Assembly: GCA_040255345.1 (NCBI GenBank)
Contig: JBDZUV010000089.1
Span: 1-12,627 of the forward strand
Direction: 5' to 3'
From: JAFDWI01 sp040255345
Lineage (GTDB): Bacteria; Actinomycetota; Acidimicrobiia; Acidimicrobiales; Iamiaceae
Length of the DNA stretch: 12,627 nucleotides
Position numbers and translations under genes: made by a program. Under the pieces are notes generated by a model, which was given only the letters and a program-made list of their open reading frames with translations, searched no databases and was not told the origin of the DNA. The stretch's first letter is position 1; each line of letters starts with the position of its first letter. This document shows positions 1 through 7,049 of this stretch, piece by piece.

Positions 1-332
1 GGACCGCGCTCTGGTGGCGCTGGCTGCCGGATGTCGTCGTCGACAACCACGGTGGCGGGATCTTCTCGTTCCTGCCCCAGGCCGACGCGCTCGACGAGTC
101 GCGTTTCGAACAACTCTTCGGCACGCCCCAGCCGGTCGACCTCGAAAGGTTGCTCGCCGCGCACGACATCGCCACGCACGTCGTCCGGACCGCCGCGCAG
201 CTCGAGCGGGCACTGAGCGCGACGCAAGAGCAGCGAGGAGTGCGGGCGATCATCGTGCGGACCGACCGCGCCGCGAACGTCGCACTGCACGACGAATCGA
301 CTGCTGCCGTCGCCGTCGCGTTGGACACATGA
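1..332 (+). CDS. menD: MenD C-terminus (SEPHCHC synthase), 5'-truncated by window edge
   Basis: Only the last ~109 codons are present (the reading frame starts at base 3). MenD is the thiamine-diphosphate enzyme that joins isochorismate and 2-oxoglutarate to make SEPHCHC in the classical menaquinone pathway in the cytoplasm. The visible part is the C-terminal ThDP-binding region: residues DNHGGGIFSFLPQ match the conserved MenD signature (usually NNxGGGIFSFLPQ), followed by FEQLFGTPQPVDLERLLAAH, which is the next conserved MenD block. The TGA stop (330-332) overlaps the ATG of menH (329-331) as ATGA, so the two genes are probably translationally coupled. The identification is strong; the catalytic Glu and the N-terminal domains lie outside the window. 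Confidence 0.93.
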   Translation, partial: TALWWRWLPDVVVDNHGGGIFSFLPQADALDESRFEQLFGTPQPVDLERLLAAHDIATHVVRTAAQLERALSATQEQRGVRAIIVRTDRAANVALHDESTAAVAVALDT

Positions 333-1078
333 CCACTCCGCTGTGGCTGCTCCACGGATTCACCCAGACCACGGCCTCGTTCGACCCGCTCCGGATCGCG
401 CTCACCGACCACGGCATCGACTCCGAGCCGCTCGAACTCCCCGGGCACGGCACCGGTTCGGGGCCCGATCGGCTGGTCGACGGCGACCTGTGGGCCGGCG
501 CCGACGAGCTCGCCACCGGACGCCGTGGTATCTGGCTCGGCTATTCGATGGGCGCGCGACTCGCCTTGCACATCGCGCTCGCCCACCCCGACGCGGTGAC
601 CGGCCTGGTGTTGATCGGCGGCACGGCGGGTATCGACGACGCGGTCGAGCGGGCCGCACGCCGCGTCGCGGACGAAGCGCTGGCCGACCGGATCGAGCGT
701 GAAGGCCTGGAGTCGTTCCTGCACGACTGGCTGACCAAACCGCTGTTTGCGACGCTGCCCGACGACGCCGGCCGCATCCTGCGGCGGGCGACGAATCTCG
801 CCTCGGGAGTCGCGTCGTCATTGCGTCGCTGGGGCACCGGCACGATGGACCCACCGCTGTGGGACCGTCTGGGCGAGATCGAGGCGCCGACCCTGGTGCT
901 CGCCGGTGCACTCGACGACAAGTTCACCGCGGCGGGTCACCGGCTGGTCGACGGCATCGGCACGAATGCCCGGTTCGCCGCGGTGCCCGACGCCGGTCAT
1001 GCGGCACACAGCGAACGACCCGTCGTCGTCGCCCGACTCGTCGCCGACTGGTTCACGCCCTCCCGTCTCTTGCGCTGA
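329..1078 (+). CDS. menH: MenH-like alpha/beta hydrolase (SHCHC synthase)
   Basis: Predicted 249-residue alpha/beta hydrolase that eliminates pyruvate from SEPHCHC to give SHCHC, the step right after MenD. Visible features: oxyanion-hole motif LLHGF (residues 7-11), nucleophile elbow GYSMGA with Ser73, acid Asp196 or Asp197 in the block LAGALDDKF, and catalytic His224 in AGHAAHSERP, which resembles the MenH C-terminal signature. The length fits MenH (about 250). I start at ATG 329 because it overlaps the menD stop and places LLHGF at the usual N-terminal position; the open frame extends further upstream but only as a shadow of menD. General alpha/beta hydrolases share these motifs, so the menD overlap is what makes MenH the preferred call. 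Confidence 0.88.
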   Translation: MTTPLWLLHGFTQTTASFDPLRIALTDHGIDSEPLELPGHGTGSGPDRLVDGDLWAGADELATGRRGIWLGYSMGARLALHIALAHPDAVTGLVLIGGTAGIDDAVERAARRVADEALADRIEREGLESFLHDWLTKPLFATLPDDAGRILRRATNLASGVASSLRRWGTGTMDPPLWDRLGEIEAPTLVLAGALDDKFTAAGHRLVDGIGTNARFAAVPDAGHAAHSERPVVVARLVADWFTPSRLLR

Positions 1079-1126
1079 CCCCCGCTGATCCCCGTCAGGT
1101 TCGCGGTGGGATGGCGGTGAGGACCG

Positions 1127-2005
1127 TCAAACGAGGGCGAGGCCGAATGCGAACAGCAGGCCGGTGACCAACTGCGTCCGCCCGGTCGCACCCAGCACCG
1201 GGATCAGGTCCTTGCCCGTCGCACCACCGAGCACCGCCCGGATCGCGGGAAGCGCCACGACCGCCCCGAGTGCCCCGAGGGTGCCCCACGGCCGGCCCGC
1301 CGCAACTGCCACCACGGCGACGCCCACCAGTGAACCCACGAGCAGCCCGGTGTGCAGCCACCGGGTCGCCCGGTCGCCGATCCGCACCGCCAGGGTTTGC
1401 TTGCCGGTCGCGGTGTCACCGGGGATGTCCCGCAAGTTGTTGACCACCAACAGTGCGGTCGCCAGAAAGCCGACGGGTACCGACGCCGCGAACGCCACGC
1501 CACTCAGCGTCCCGGTGTTCACATAGGCGGACCCCACGGTGGCGACCACCCCGAAGAACACGAACACGAAAGCCTCGCCGTACCCGGCGTACCCGTACGG
1601 GTGCGAGCCGCCCGTGTAGAACCAGGCCGCCGCGATCGCAGCCACACCCACGACGATCAGCTCCCACCCCACGGCCACCGCCAGGGCGAGGCCGGCCACA
1701 CCGGCGACGCCGAACGCCGCGAACGCAGCCAGTTTCACCGAACGGGGTCGGGCGAGCTTCTGGCCGACGAGCCGTACCGGGCCGACCCGGTGCTCATCGT
1801 CGTCGGTGCCCCGCACCCCGTCGGAGTAGTCGTTCGCGTAGTTCACTCCGACCTGCAGCGCGAGGGAGACCACCAGCGCACACGCGACCCGCCAGGCGAT
1901 CACCCCGTCGCCGACCGCGACCGCCGTTCCCACCGCCACCGGCACGATCGCCGCCGGCAGCGTCCGGGGCCGAGCCCCTTCGAACCATTCGGTCACCGTC
2001 GCCAT
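1127..2005 (-). CDS. menA: MenA, 1,4-dihydroxy-2-naphthoate polyprenyltransferase
   Basis: A 292-residue integral membrane UbiA-family prenyltransferase. MenA attaches the polyprenyl chain to 1,4-dihydroxy-2-naphthoate with loss of CO2, giving demethylmenaquinone. Both Asp-rich motifs are visible: NYANDYSDG (residues 55-63, N58/D59/D62) and NNLRDIPGDTATGKQTLA (189-206, D193/D197), which are the Mg-diphosphate sites. Between and after them lie many Ala/Val/Leu-rich membrane segments. The N-terminal EWFEGARPRTLPAAI is typical of bacterial MenA. It converges on menH with a 48-bp gap and diverges from menE. ATG 2005 is preferred because TAGGGT lies 9 nt upstream. The men context and the RDIPGD motif favour MenA over UbiA or COX10 relatives. 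Confidence 0.93.
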   Translation of the reverse strand: MATVTEWFEGARPRTLPAAIVPVAVGTAVAVGDGVIAWRVACALVVSLALQVGVNYANDYSDGVRGTDDDEHRVGPVRLVGQKLARPRSVKLAAFAAFGVAGVAGLALAVAVGWELIVVGVAAIAAAWFYTGGSHPYGYAGYGEAFVFVFFGVVATVGSAYVNTGTLSGVAFAASVPVGFLATALLVVNNLRDIPGDTATGKQTLAVRIGDRATRWLHTGLLVGSLVGVAVVAVAAGRPWGTLGALGAVVALPAIRAVLGGATGKDLIPVLGATGRTQLVTGLLFAFGLALV

Positions 2006-2014
2006 CGGCCCGGA

Positions 2015-2020
2015 ACCCTA
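2015..2020 (-). promoter_or_regulatory. Candidate -10 hexamer of menA, near-leaderless
   Basis: On the minus strand TAGGGT (2020 to 2015) matches TANNNT and stands 9 nt before the menA ATG at 2005. This spacing would put the transcript start at or within a few bases of the start codon. No Shine-Dalgarno is visible in the intervening bases and no clear -35 was found. Confidence 0.45.
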
Positions 2021-2328
2021 CGTGGTCGACACCGCCGCCCCCGACATCACCAGACACCGGCCGGACCCACGTGTTGCCGTACTTCTGGCCCACGCCGCGT
2101 GGTGGCGCCGGCGACACGACCGGACCCGCCCCACCGTCGACGCCGACGTGCTGCTGGGTGCGCCTCGGGCGCCGCAGCTCCGTCGACGACCGAGAGCGCC
2201 GACCGGCATCGATCGGGTGGCGCGTCAGGAAGCGTCTGCGACGTTCACGGCGAGTCGCGAGGACGAGGACGACGCGGGCGGGCGTACCGACCGGCGGGGC
2301 GGCCCCCGAATGTCGCCTGACACGGCAC

Positions 2329-2334
2329 TAACAT
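2329..2334 (+). promoter_or_regulatory. Candidate -10 hexamer of menE-maf-dus operon
   Basis: TAACAT matches TANNNT and ends 11 nt before the menE ATG at 2346. A start site about 6-7 nt downstream would leave a leader of only a few bases. No convincing -35 element and no Shine-Dalgarno are visible, consistent with a leaderless or nearly leaderless mRNA for the whole overlapping operon. Confidence 0.45.
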
Positions 2335-2345
2335 GGTCCGCCGCC

Positions 2346-3407
2346 ATGTCCACGCCCCGCCTCGTCACCCTCGACGCAACGGGCGACCCGGGGTTCGTGA
2401 CGCGTCTGGCGCGTATCTGGGATCAGGGCGATGCGGCCCTGCCCGTCGACCCCCGACTGCCGGCCGACAAGCAGGCCGAGCTCCGCCACCGGATGGGCGT
2501 CGGCGACGCGGTCGCCGACGGTGACGCGCTCGTGGTGGCCACGAGTGGCTCCACCGGCGCCGCCAAGGGAGTCGTGCTCACCCACGACGCGTTGGCCGCC
2601 CAGGCCCGGGCGGTGCACGAACGCCTCGCGGTCGACCGCGACTGCGACCGCTGGTGTGCGTGCCTGCCGCTCGCACACGTCGGCGGGCTGGGGGTCGTCG
2701 TGCGCGCCCTGGTCGACGATGTGCCGCTGCAGGTCATGCCCCGATTCGCGCTCGACGTGGTCGATGCGAGCCTGATCTCTCTGGTGCCGACCGTGCTCGA
2801 CCGACTCGACACCGCCGCGGTGGCGCGGTTCCGGTGGATCGTCCTCGGCGGGTCAGGCGACCCGGTGGAGCGTCCAGACAACGTCGTGCGCACCTGGGGC
2901 ATGACCGAATCCGGCGGCGGGGTCGTCTACGGGGATCGGCCCCTGCCCGGGGTCGAGGTGCGCGCCGTCGACGGTGAGCTCCACATCCGGTCCGCCGGTC
3001 TGTTGCGCTGCTACCGGGACGGCACCGACCCGAAAGACCCCGACGGCTGGTACGCAACCGGTGATCTCGGCTCGGTCGACACCGCCGGGCAGGTGACCGT
3101 CGTCGGCCGCCGCGATCACCTGATCATCACCGGGGGCGAGAACGTCTGGCCCGAGTCGGTCGAGGCCGTCCTCCGGACGCTGCCCGGCATCGCCGATGTC
3201 GCCGTCACCGGCCGGGACGACCCCGAGTGGGGCCAGCGGGTGGTCGCGCTGGTCGTCCCGACTGAACCGTCCGACCCACCGGATCTCGCCTCCCTCCGCG
3301 ACGCGGTCGGCGATGCGATCGCCCGCTTCGCCGCACCCCGGGAGCTGGAGTTGGTCGAGGCGATTCCCCGCACGGCACTCGGCAAGATCCGTCGGAGCGA
3401 CTTGTGA
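2346..3407 (+). CDS. menE: MenE, o-succinylbenzoate-CoA ligase (short actinobacterial form)
   Basis: A 353-residue adenylate-forming enzyme of the ANL superfamily, predicted to activate o-succinylbenzoate to its CoA thioester in menaquinone synthesis. Core motifs appear in order: P-loop ATSGSTGAAKGVVLTH (65-80), GMTESGG (185-191), YATGDLG (236-242, D240), GRRDHLIITGGENVWP (254-269, hinge region) and the catalytic-lysine motif RTALGKIRR (342-350, K347). It is about 100 residues shorter than enterobacterial MenE at the N-terminus, but such short MenE proteins are usual in actinobacteria. ATG 2346 is chosen over the upstream open frame because the extension is low-complexity and a -10-like hexamer sits just before it. 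The TGA stop overlaps the maf GTG. Other acyl-CoA ligases share the motifs; size and men context decide the call. Confidence 0.9.
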   Translation: MSTPRLVTLDATGDPGFVTRLARIWDQGDAALPVDPRLPADKQAELRHRMGVGDAVADGDALVVATSGSTGAAKGVVLTHDALAAQARAVHERLAVDRDCDRWCACLPLAHVGGLGVVVRALVDDVPLQVMPRFALDVVDASLISLVPTVLDRLDTAAVARFRWIVLGGSGDPVERPDNVVRTWGMTESGGGVVYGDRPLPGVEVRAVDGELHIRSAGLLRCYRDGTDPKDPDGWYATGDLGSVDTAGQVTVVGRRDHLIITGGENVWPESVEAVLRTLPGIADVAVTGRDDPEWGQRVVALVVPTEPSDPPDLASLRDAVGDAIARFAAPRELELVEAIPRTALGKIRRSDL

Positions 3408-4006
3408 CCCGCCACCTCGTGCTCGCATCGGGTTCTCCGGCACGCGCGCGGTTGCTGCGCGATGCGGGCATCGAGACCGAGGTGATCGTGTCGGGTGCAG
3501 ACGAGACGATCGACTCCGGCCTCGACCCGGCCGTCGCGACGGTGGATCTCGCCCGGCGCAAAGCCGACGCGGTCGCCGTCGGGTTGGCCGGGAGCGACCC
3601 CGCTCCGCTGGTGCTCGGCTGTGACTCGATGCTCTTCTTCGCCGGCACCACCCACGGCAAGCCCCTCACCGCGGACGCCGCGACGGCCGCGTGGCAGGCA
3701 CGTCGGGGGTGCTCGGGGGTGCTGTGGACCGGGCACGTGCTGGTCGACCTCGCCGACGGACGGCACGTCGATGCGGCGTGCGCCACCACCGTGCACTTCG
3801 CCGAGGTCACCGACGCCGAGATCGCCGCGTACGTGGCGACCGGCGAACCCCTCGAGGTCGCCGGAGCGTTCACTCTCGACGGTCGGGGCGCCGCGTTCAT
3901 CGAACGCATCGAAGGCGACCACTCCAACGTGGTGGGCCTGTCGCTGCCCACGCTGCGGGTGTTGCTCGGCGAGCTCGACCTGACGATCATGGATCTGTGG
4001 CGATGA
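3404..4006 (+). CDS. maf: Maf family nucleoside triphosphate pyrophosphatase
   Basis: A 200-residue Maf/Ham1-fold protein. Family members hydrolyse non-canonical or excess NTPs (dTTP, UTP, modified nucleotides) to NMP plus diphosphate as house-cleaning enzymes, and some affect septum formation. The N-terminal LASGSPARARLL (7-18) is the phosphate-binding motif. GCDSML (72-77, D74) occupies the place of the general ADT motif and is the form seen in actinobacteria. The stretch EPLEVAGAFTLDGRGAAF (148-165) and the C-terminal GDHSNVVGLSL (171-181) complete the signature. It starts with GTG inside the menE stop (GTGA), with GGAG 6 nt upstream as a possible ribosome site, and its own stop overlaps the dus ATG. 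No link to menaquinone is implied beyond co-transcription. Confidence 0.93.
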   Translation: MTRHLVLASGSPARARLLRDAGIETEVIVSGADETIDSGLDPAVATVDLARRKADAVAVGLAGSDPAPLVLGCDSMLFFAGTTHGKPLTADAATAAWQARRGCSGVLWTGHVLVDLADGRHVDAACATTVHFAEVTDAEIAAYVATGEPLEVAGAFTLDGRGAAFIERIEGDHSNVVGLSLPTLRVLLGELDLTIMDLWR

Positions 4007-5130
4007 CCGTGCACATCGGCCCGCACCCGGTCGACCCTCCCGTCGTACTGGCACCGATGGCCGGGGTGACCGACCTGACGTTCCGCACCCTGTGCCGCGA
4101 CGCCGCCGGCGGGTCGGGCATCTTCGTGAACGAGATGCTCATGGTCCGCGCCCTGGTCGAACACGACCGCCGCACCATGTCGATGGCCCGCTTCGGCGCG
4201 GATGAGCACCCGCGCAGTCTGCAGCTCTACGGCACGGCACCACACGTCACCGCAGCAGCCGTGCGCGTGGCGGTCGACGAGCTCGGGGTGGATCACCTCG
4301 ACCTCAACTTCGGCTGCCCCGCCGCCAAGGTCACGCGCAATGGCGGCGGCGCGGCGATCCCGGTCCGGCGCCGACTGCTCGCCGAGATCATCGACGCCAC
4401 GGTCCGCGCGGCCGGTGACGTCCCCGTGACCGTCAAGTTCCGCATGGGCACCGACGATGACCATCTCACCTTCCTCGACACCGGCCGGATCGCCGAGGAC
4501 GCGGGCTGCGCCGCCATTGCCCTGCACGCGCGCACCGCGGAGCAGCACTATGCGGGTCACTCGGACTGGGACGCGATCGGTGAGTTGAAGGCGGCGGTCA
4601 CGACGATCCCGGTGTTGGGCAACGGAGACATCTGGGAAGCCGGCGATGCACTGGCGATGATGGCGGCCACCGGCTGTGACGGCGTGGTGATCGGCCGGGG
4701 TTGTCTGGGCCGTCCCTGGCTGTTCAGGGACCTTGCCGCGGCGTTCGCTGGACGGCCCGTCCCCGATCCGCCGGCGCTCATCGAACAGTGCGGACATCTC
4801 CGGCGCCACGCTCATCTGCTCGTCGAGCACCAGGGCCACGACGATCTGCGTCGGTTCCGCCGCCACGCCGCCTGGTACCTGAAGGGCTACCCGCTCGGCG
4901 GCGCGGCCCGGCGGGCAGTCACCGCGGTGTCGACCCTCGCCGAGCTCGACGCCACCCTCGACGAACTCATCGATGCCCACGGCAACGTCGCCCTACCCGA
5001 CGATGCCCGCCGTTCTCCGCGCGGGCACACCTCCGGGCCACATCCGGTTCGGCTGCCCGACGGTTGGTACGACCTCGCCGACGACCCCACCCCGCCCGTG
5101 GGTGCCGACATCGAAGTCTCGGGCGGCTGA
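4003..5130 (+). CDS. dus: tRNA-dihydrouridine synthase (DusB-like)
   Basis: A 375-residue FMN-dependent enzyme that reduces uridine to dihydrouridine in the tRNA D-loop, using NADPH. The TIM-barrel core shows APMAGVTDLTFR (17-28), the catalytic-cysteine block DLNFGCPAAKVTRNGGGAA (100-118, Cys105 as acid), KFRMG (145-149), HARTAEQHYAGHSDW (175-189) and the phosphate-binding GNGDIW plus GCDGVVIGRGCLGRPWLF (206-211, 224-241). A helical tail follows, ending in SGPHPVRLPDGWY (344-356), a feature typical of actinobacterial Dus proteins. ATG 4003 overlaps the maf stop (ATGA), so it is the last gene of menE-maf-dus. Which tRNA position it modifies cannot be read from the sequence. Confidence 0.94.
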   Translation: MTVHIGPHPVDPPVVLAPMAGVTDLTFRTLCRDAAGGSGIFVNEMLMVRALVEHDRRTMSMARFGADEHPRSLQLYGTAPHVTAAAVRVAVDELGVDHLDLNFGCPAAKVTRNGGGAAIPVRRRLLAEIIDATVRAAGDVPVTVKFRMGTDDDHLTFLDTGRIAEDAGCAAIALHARTAEQHYAGHSDWDAIGELKAAVTTIPVLGNGDIWEAGDALAMMAATGCDGVVIGRGCLGRPWLFRDLAAAFAGRPVPDPPALIEQCGHLRRHAHLLVEHQGHDDLRRFRRHAAWYLKGYPLGGAARRAVTAVSTLAELDATLDELIDAHGNVALPDDARRSPRGHTSGPHPVRLPDGWYDLADDPTPPVGADIEVSGG

Positions 5131-5147
5131 CCCGATCCACGGGACAT

Positions 5148-5166
5148 CTGACCGGTCTGACCGGTC
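5148..5166 (+). repeat. Tandem 9-bp repeat forming a small hairpin after dus
   Basis: TCTGACCGG occurs twice in direct tandem (5148-5156 region and next copy), and each copy contributes to the self-complementary GACCGGTC. A hairpin of 6 bp (GACCGG with CCGGTC) around a TCTGA loop can form at 5150-5166, 20 bp past the dus stop. There is no T-tract, so it is a weak terminator candidate at best. Confidence 0.4.
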
Positions 5167-5423
5167 CGGACGAAGACCCGTTCCGCCGACCTCGACGGCA
5201 GGATCACTCGCCTCGAACCACCGTGACCCCTTCGACCGCACGCCCACCGCTCAGGCGATCGGGTCGGGCGGTCGCCAGGCCACCCGTGACCGGGCGCTGC
5301 TCGACACCGATCTGATGGACACCCTCGACACGCGCCACTGATCTGGCCGCCTGGTCGCCCGGTGGCCTCGACGCTGCGCCGAACGGCGCCGCATCAGATC
5401 GGCACCGCCGCGGGCATGGCGAC

Positions 5424-5444
5424 ATCCTCGGCGACCGCGAGGAT
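5424..5444. repeat. Near-copy of acyltransferase 3'-end segment (remnant)
   Basis: This 21-bp segment matches 5569-5589 at 19 of 21 positions in direct orientation, 145 bp apart. On the minus strand it reads ILAVAED followed nine codons later by TGA, while the acyltransferase copy reads ILAVTDD followed seven codons later by TGA. The similarity of peptide and stop position suggests a decayed duplicate of the gene end, although a 21-bp match could be chance in GC-rich DNA. Confidence 0.4.
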
Positions 5445-5521
5445 GCGCCGTGTGCCGCGCGATCGGCACCGGGGACCGGTCGACCACGATGGGCTCCTTG
5501 CACACCGACCCGTCGTCGACG

Positions 5522-5542
5522 AGGTCGAGCGCGCAGCGACCT
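5522..5542 (-). terminator. Possible hairpin terminator of the acyltransferase gene
   Basis: AGGTCG and CGACCT form a 6-bp stem around a 9-nt loop starting only 3 nt after the acyltransferase stop codon at 5545. No U-tract follows on the minus strand. The placement supports a 3'-end role, but the short stem makes this tentative. Confidence 0.3.
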
Positions 5543-5544
5543 GG

Positions 5545-6963
5545 TCAGGTTGCGATCGCCACCGGTCGATCATCGGTGACCGCGAGGATCTCGTCCCAGC
5601 CTTCGCGCAGGCAGGCGATGAGCCGGTCCGGGTCGGGCACGGCGGCCCGGTCGGAATTGACCGCGACGTGACACGTGTCGACGTAGCTCAACAGGGTGAC
5701 GTTGACCGCCGCACCACTCAGGGGCGCGAACGCGTACATGTCGGTGACCTTCGCACCGGCCGAGAACAGTTCGATCGGCGCACCCGGCACGTTCGAGGTC
5801 ACGAAGTCGACGCCGCGCAGTACCGACCCGAACACCTCGGTGGTCACGCTCCGCGGCAGGCGGTTGAGGACACCGGCCATCGGATCGACCAGGTCGAGCG
5901 CCGGCTCGGCGCGCTGCCGGGCGACCAGTTCGTGCACCGAACGCATCCGCTCGACCGGGTCGTCGATCACCAACGGGATGTCGAATCGGGCAGGCACGAA
6001 ATGATTGCCGCCGACCGAGCCCTCGTCGTGGCGCAGATTGATCGGCATCGCCATCCGCAGCGTACCGGTCGACGCCCCGTGCGCTTCGTGGTAGCGGCGC
6101 AGGCCCAGTGTCGTCGCCGCGACGAACGCATCGTTCAGGCGACCCTCGGCCACTCGGGCAGCGGCCTTCGCGGCCGCGAGCGGCACGCTGATCGTGTCGA
6201 AGTGCATCTTCAACGACCGTTCCGCCATGAGCGTCGACTTCGGTCTGGTCGCCGGGGCGATGAGACGGCCCGCCGAAGCGGCGACCGCTCCACCCTGGCG
6301 GAGCGCCGTGCCCGGGTCGCGGAGAAACGCGGCGAGCGCGGCGGTGACCCCACCGGCGACCAGCTGGCCCGTCTCGCGTTCGCGGTCGATCCCGTGACGC
6401 ACCCCGTCGACGAGGCGCTCGACCGGGTTCATCACATCGGGCTCGGGTGCGGGCGGCAACGGCGCATCGCCGTCGGCCGGGTCGCGTTCCAGGTCGAACA
6501 GCACCATCGCCATGGCCACGGCACCGACCCCGTCGGTGATCGCATGGTGGATCTTCGCGATCATCGCCGCACCACCGTCGTCGAGCCCGTCGATGACGTG
6601 GATCTCCCACTGGGGTCGGGCGCGGTCGAAGCTCTGCATCGCGATCGGCTGCGCGTAGTCGAGCACGTCACGCATCGTGGCGGCACCCCCTCCGCTCACC
6701 CACCGCAGATGGAAGTCGAGGTCGAAGTTCGGGTCGACTTCCCATCGAGGTGGCACGAGCGAGTAGGGGTTGCCGCGCACCCGGTGGCGCATCCGGGGCA
6801 ACTGCCGGGTGCCGCCCTCGATGAGACGGCGCAGGCGTGCCCGGTCCGGGGTGGCGTCGAGTCGGATGACCGCGGTGATCGTCGATCGCAACAACGGGTC
6901 ACGTTCGATCGTCCACATCAACGCGTCGGTGTCGCTCATGCGGTGCGTGATCGATTCGGTCAT
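5545..6963 (-). CDS. WS/DGAT-family O-acyltransferase (wax ester / triacylglycerol synthase)
   Basis: A 472-residue member of the wax ester synthase/acyl-CoA:diacylglycerol acyltransferase family, which esterifies long-chain alcohols or diacylglycerol with acyl-CoA at the membrane or lipid-body surface. The N-terminal half carries the catalytic HHAITDG motif (139-145, HHxxxDG) preceded by FDRARPQWEIHVIDGL (112-127), equivalent to the conserved RPLWE segment. The C-terminal half has SNVPGAP and PLSGAAVNV, conserved in the family's second domain. The length is normal. ATG 6963 is chosen over an upstream in-frame ATG (7014) because GAGGAGG lies 4 nt before it and the first residues then read MTESITHRMSDTDALMW, the usual start of this family. 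It diverges from the thioredoxin-domain gene. Substrate preference cannot be told from sequence. Confidence 0.93.
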   Translation of the reverse strand: MTESITHRMSDTDALMWTIERDPLLRSTITAVIRLDATPDRARLRRLIEGGTRQLPRMRHRVRGNPYSLVPPRWEVDPNFDLDFHLRWVSGGGAATMRDVLDYAQPIAMQSFDRARPQWEIHVIDGLDDGGAAMIAKIHHAITDGVGAVAMAMVLFDLERDPADGDAPLPPAPEPDVMNPVERLVDGVRHGIDRERETGQLVAGGVTAALAAFLRDPGTALRQGGAVAASAGRLIAPATRPKSTLMAERSLKMHFDTISVPLAAAKAAARVAEGRLNDAFVAATTLGLRRYHEAHGASTGTLRMAMPINLRHDEGSVGGNHFVPARFDIPLVIDDPVERMRSVHELVARQRAEPALDLVDPMAGVLNRLPRSVTTEVFGSVLRGVDFVTSNVPGAPIELFSAGAKVTDMYAFAPLSGAAVNVTLLSYVDTCHVAVNSDRAAVPDPDRLIACLREGWDEILAVTDDRPVAIAT

Positions 6964-6967
6964 CGTT

Positions 6968-6974
6968 CCTCCTC
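6968..6974 (-). promoter_or_regulatory. Strong Shine-Dalgarno of the acyltransferase
   Basis: GAGGAGG on the minus strand (6974 to 6968) is followed by AACG and ATG 6963. It is the best ribosome-binding site in the window, fixes the start of the gene, and contrasts with the leaderless-looking neighbours. Confidence 0.85.
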
Positions 6975-7036
6975 GCGCGATCCGGTCCGGTCCGTCGCAC
7001 AGTCTGCCACCCACCCCGCCACCACCAGATCGCCAC

Positions 7037-7042
7037 TACCCT
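7037..7042 (+). promoter_or_regulatory. Candidate -10 hexamer, leaderless thioredoxin-domain gene
   Basis: TACCCT matches TANNNT and is followed by exactly 7 nt before ATG 7050, so transcription would begin at or next to the start codon. There is no Shine-Dalgarno upstream of the ATG. The promoter must fit within the 86-bp divergent gap shared with the acyltransferase. Confidence 0.55.
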
Positions 7043-7049
7043 CGCGGCC

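Larger units (their letters stand above)
2006..2345. other. Gene-free divergent control region between menA and menE
   Basis: This 340-bp stretch separates divergently transcribed menA and menE. A plus-strand frame is open from 2022 into menE, but its conceptual product is Arg/Pro-rich, matches nothing in MenE and precedes a good internal start, so I do not count it as coding. Minus-strand frames are likewise Arg-rich and featureless. I see no tRNA fold, riboswitch-like conserved block or repeat. What can be supported is a candidate promoter hexamer at each end, listed separately. Confidence 0.6.
5131..5544. other. Convergent intergenic gap with small repeats and coding-like remnants
   Basis: This 414-bp stretch lies between the stop codons of dus and the acyltransferase. 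It holds a palindromic tandem repeat near the dus end, a hairpin next to the acyltransferase stop, and a 21-bp near-copy of part of the acyltransferase 3' end. Several frames are open on both strands, as expected at this GC content, but none has a credible start, a ribosome site or a recognisable domain. The minus-strand frame directly after the acyltransferase stop stays open to 5251. I treat the region as non-coding with possible remnants. Confidence 0.5.

Noticed and set aside
1079..1126. Terminator between menH and menA
   Set aside because: The 48-bp gap shows no stable stem-loop or T-tract that I could support.
2022..2345. N-terminal extension of MenE by 108 residues
   Set aside because: The added sequence is Arg/Pro-rich, absent from MenE proteins I know, and ATG 2346 has its own promoter-like hexamer.
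3205..4980. 591-codon minus-strand frame opposite menE, maf and dus
   Set aside because: It spans three well-supported genes on the other strand, has no recognisable motif and shows shadow-type composition.
5204..5505. Small minus-strand genes (84 and 99 codons) in the dus-acyltransferase gap
   Set aside because: Overlapping frames with no ribosome site, Arg-rich products and no similarity; kept only as possible remnants.
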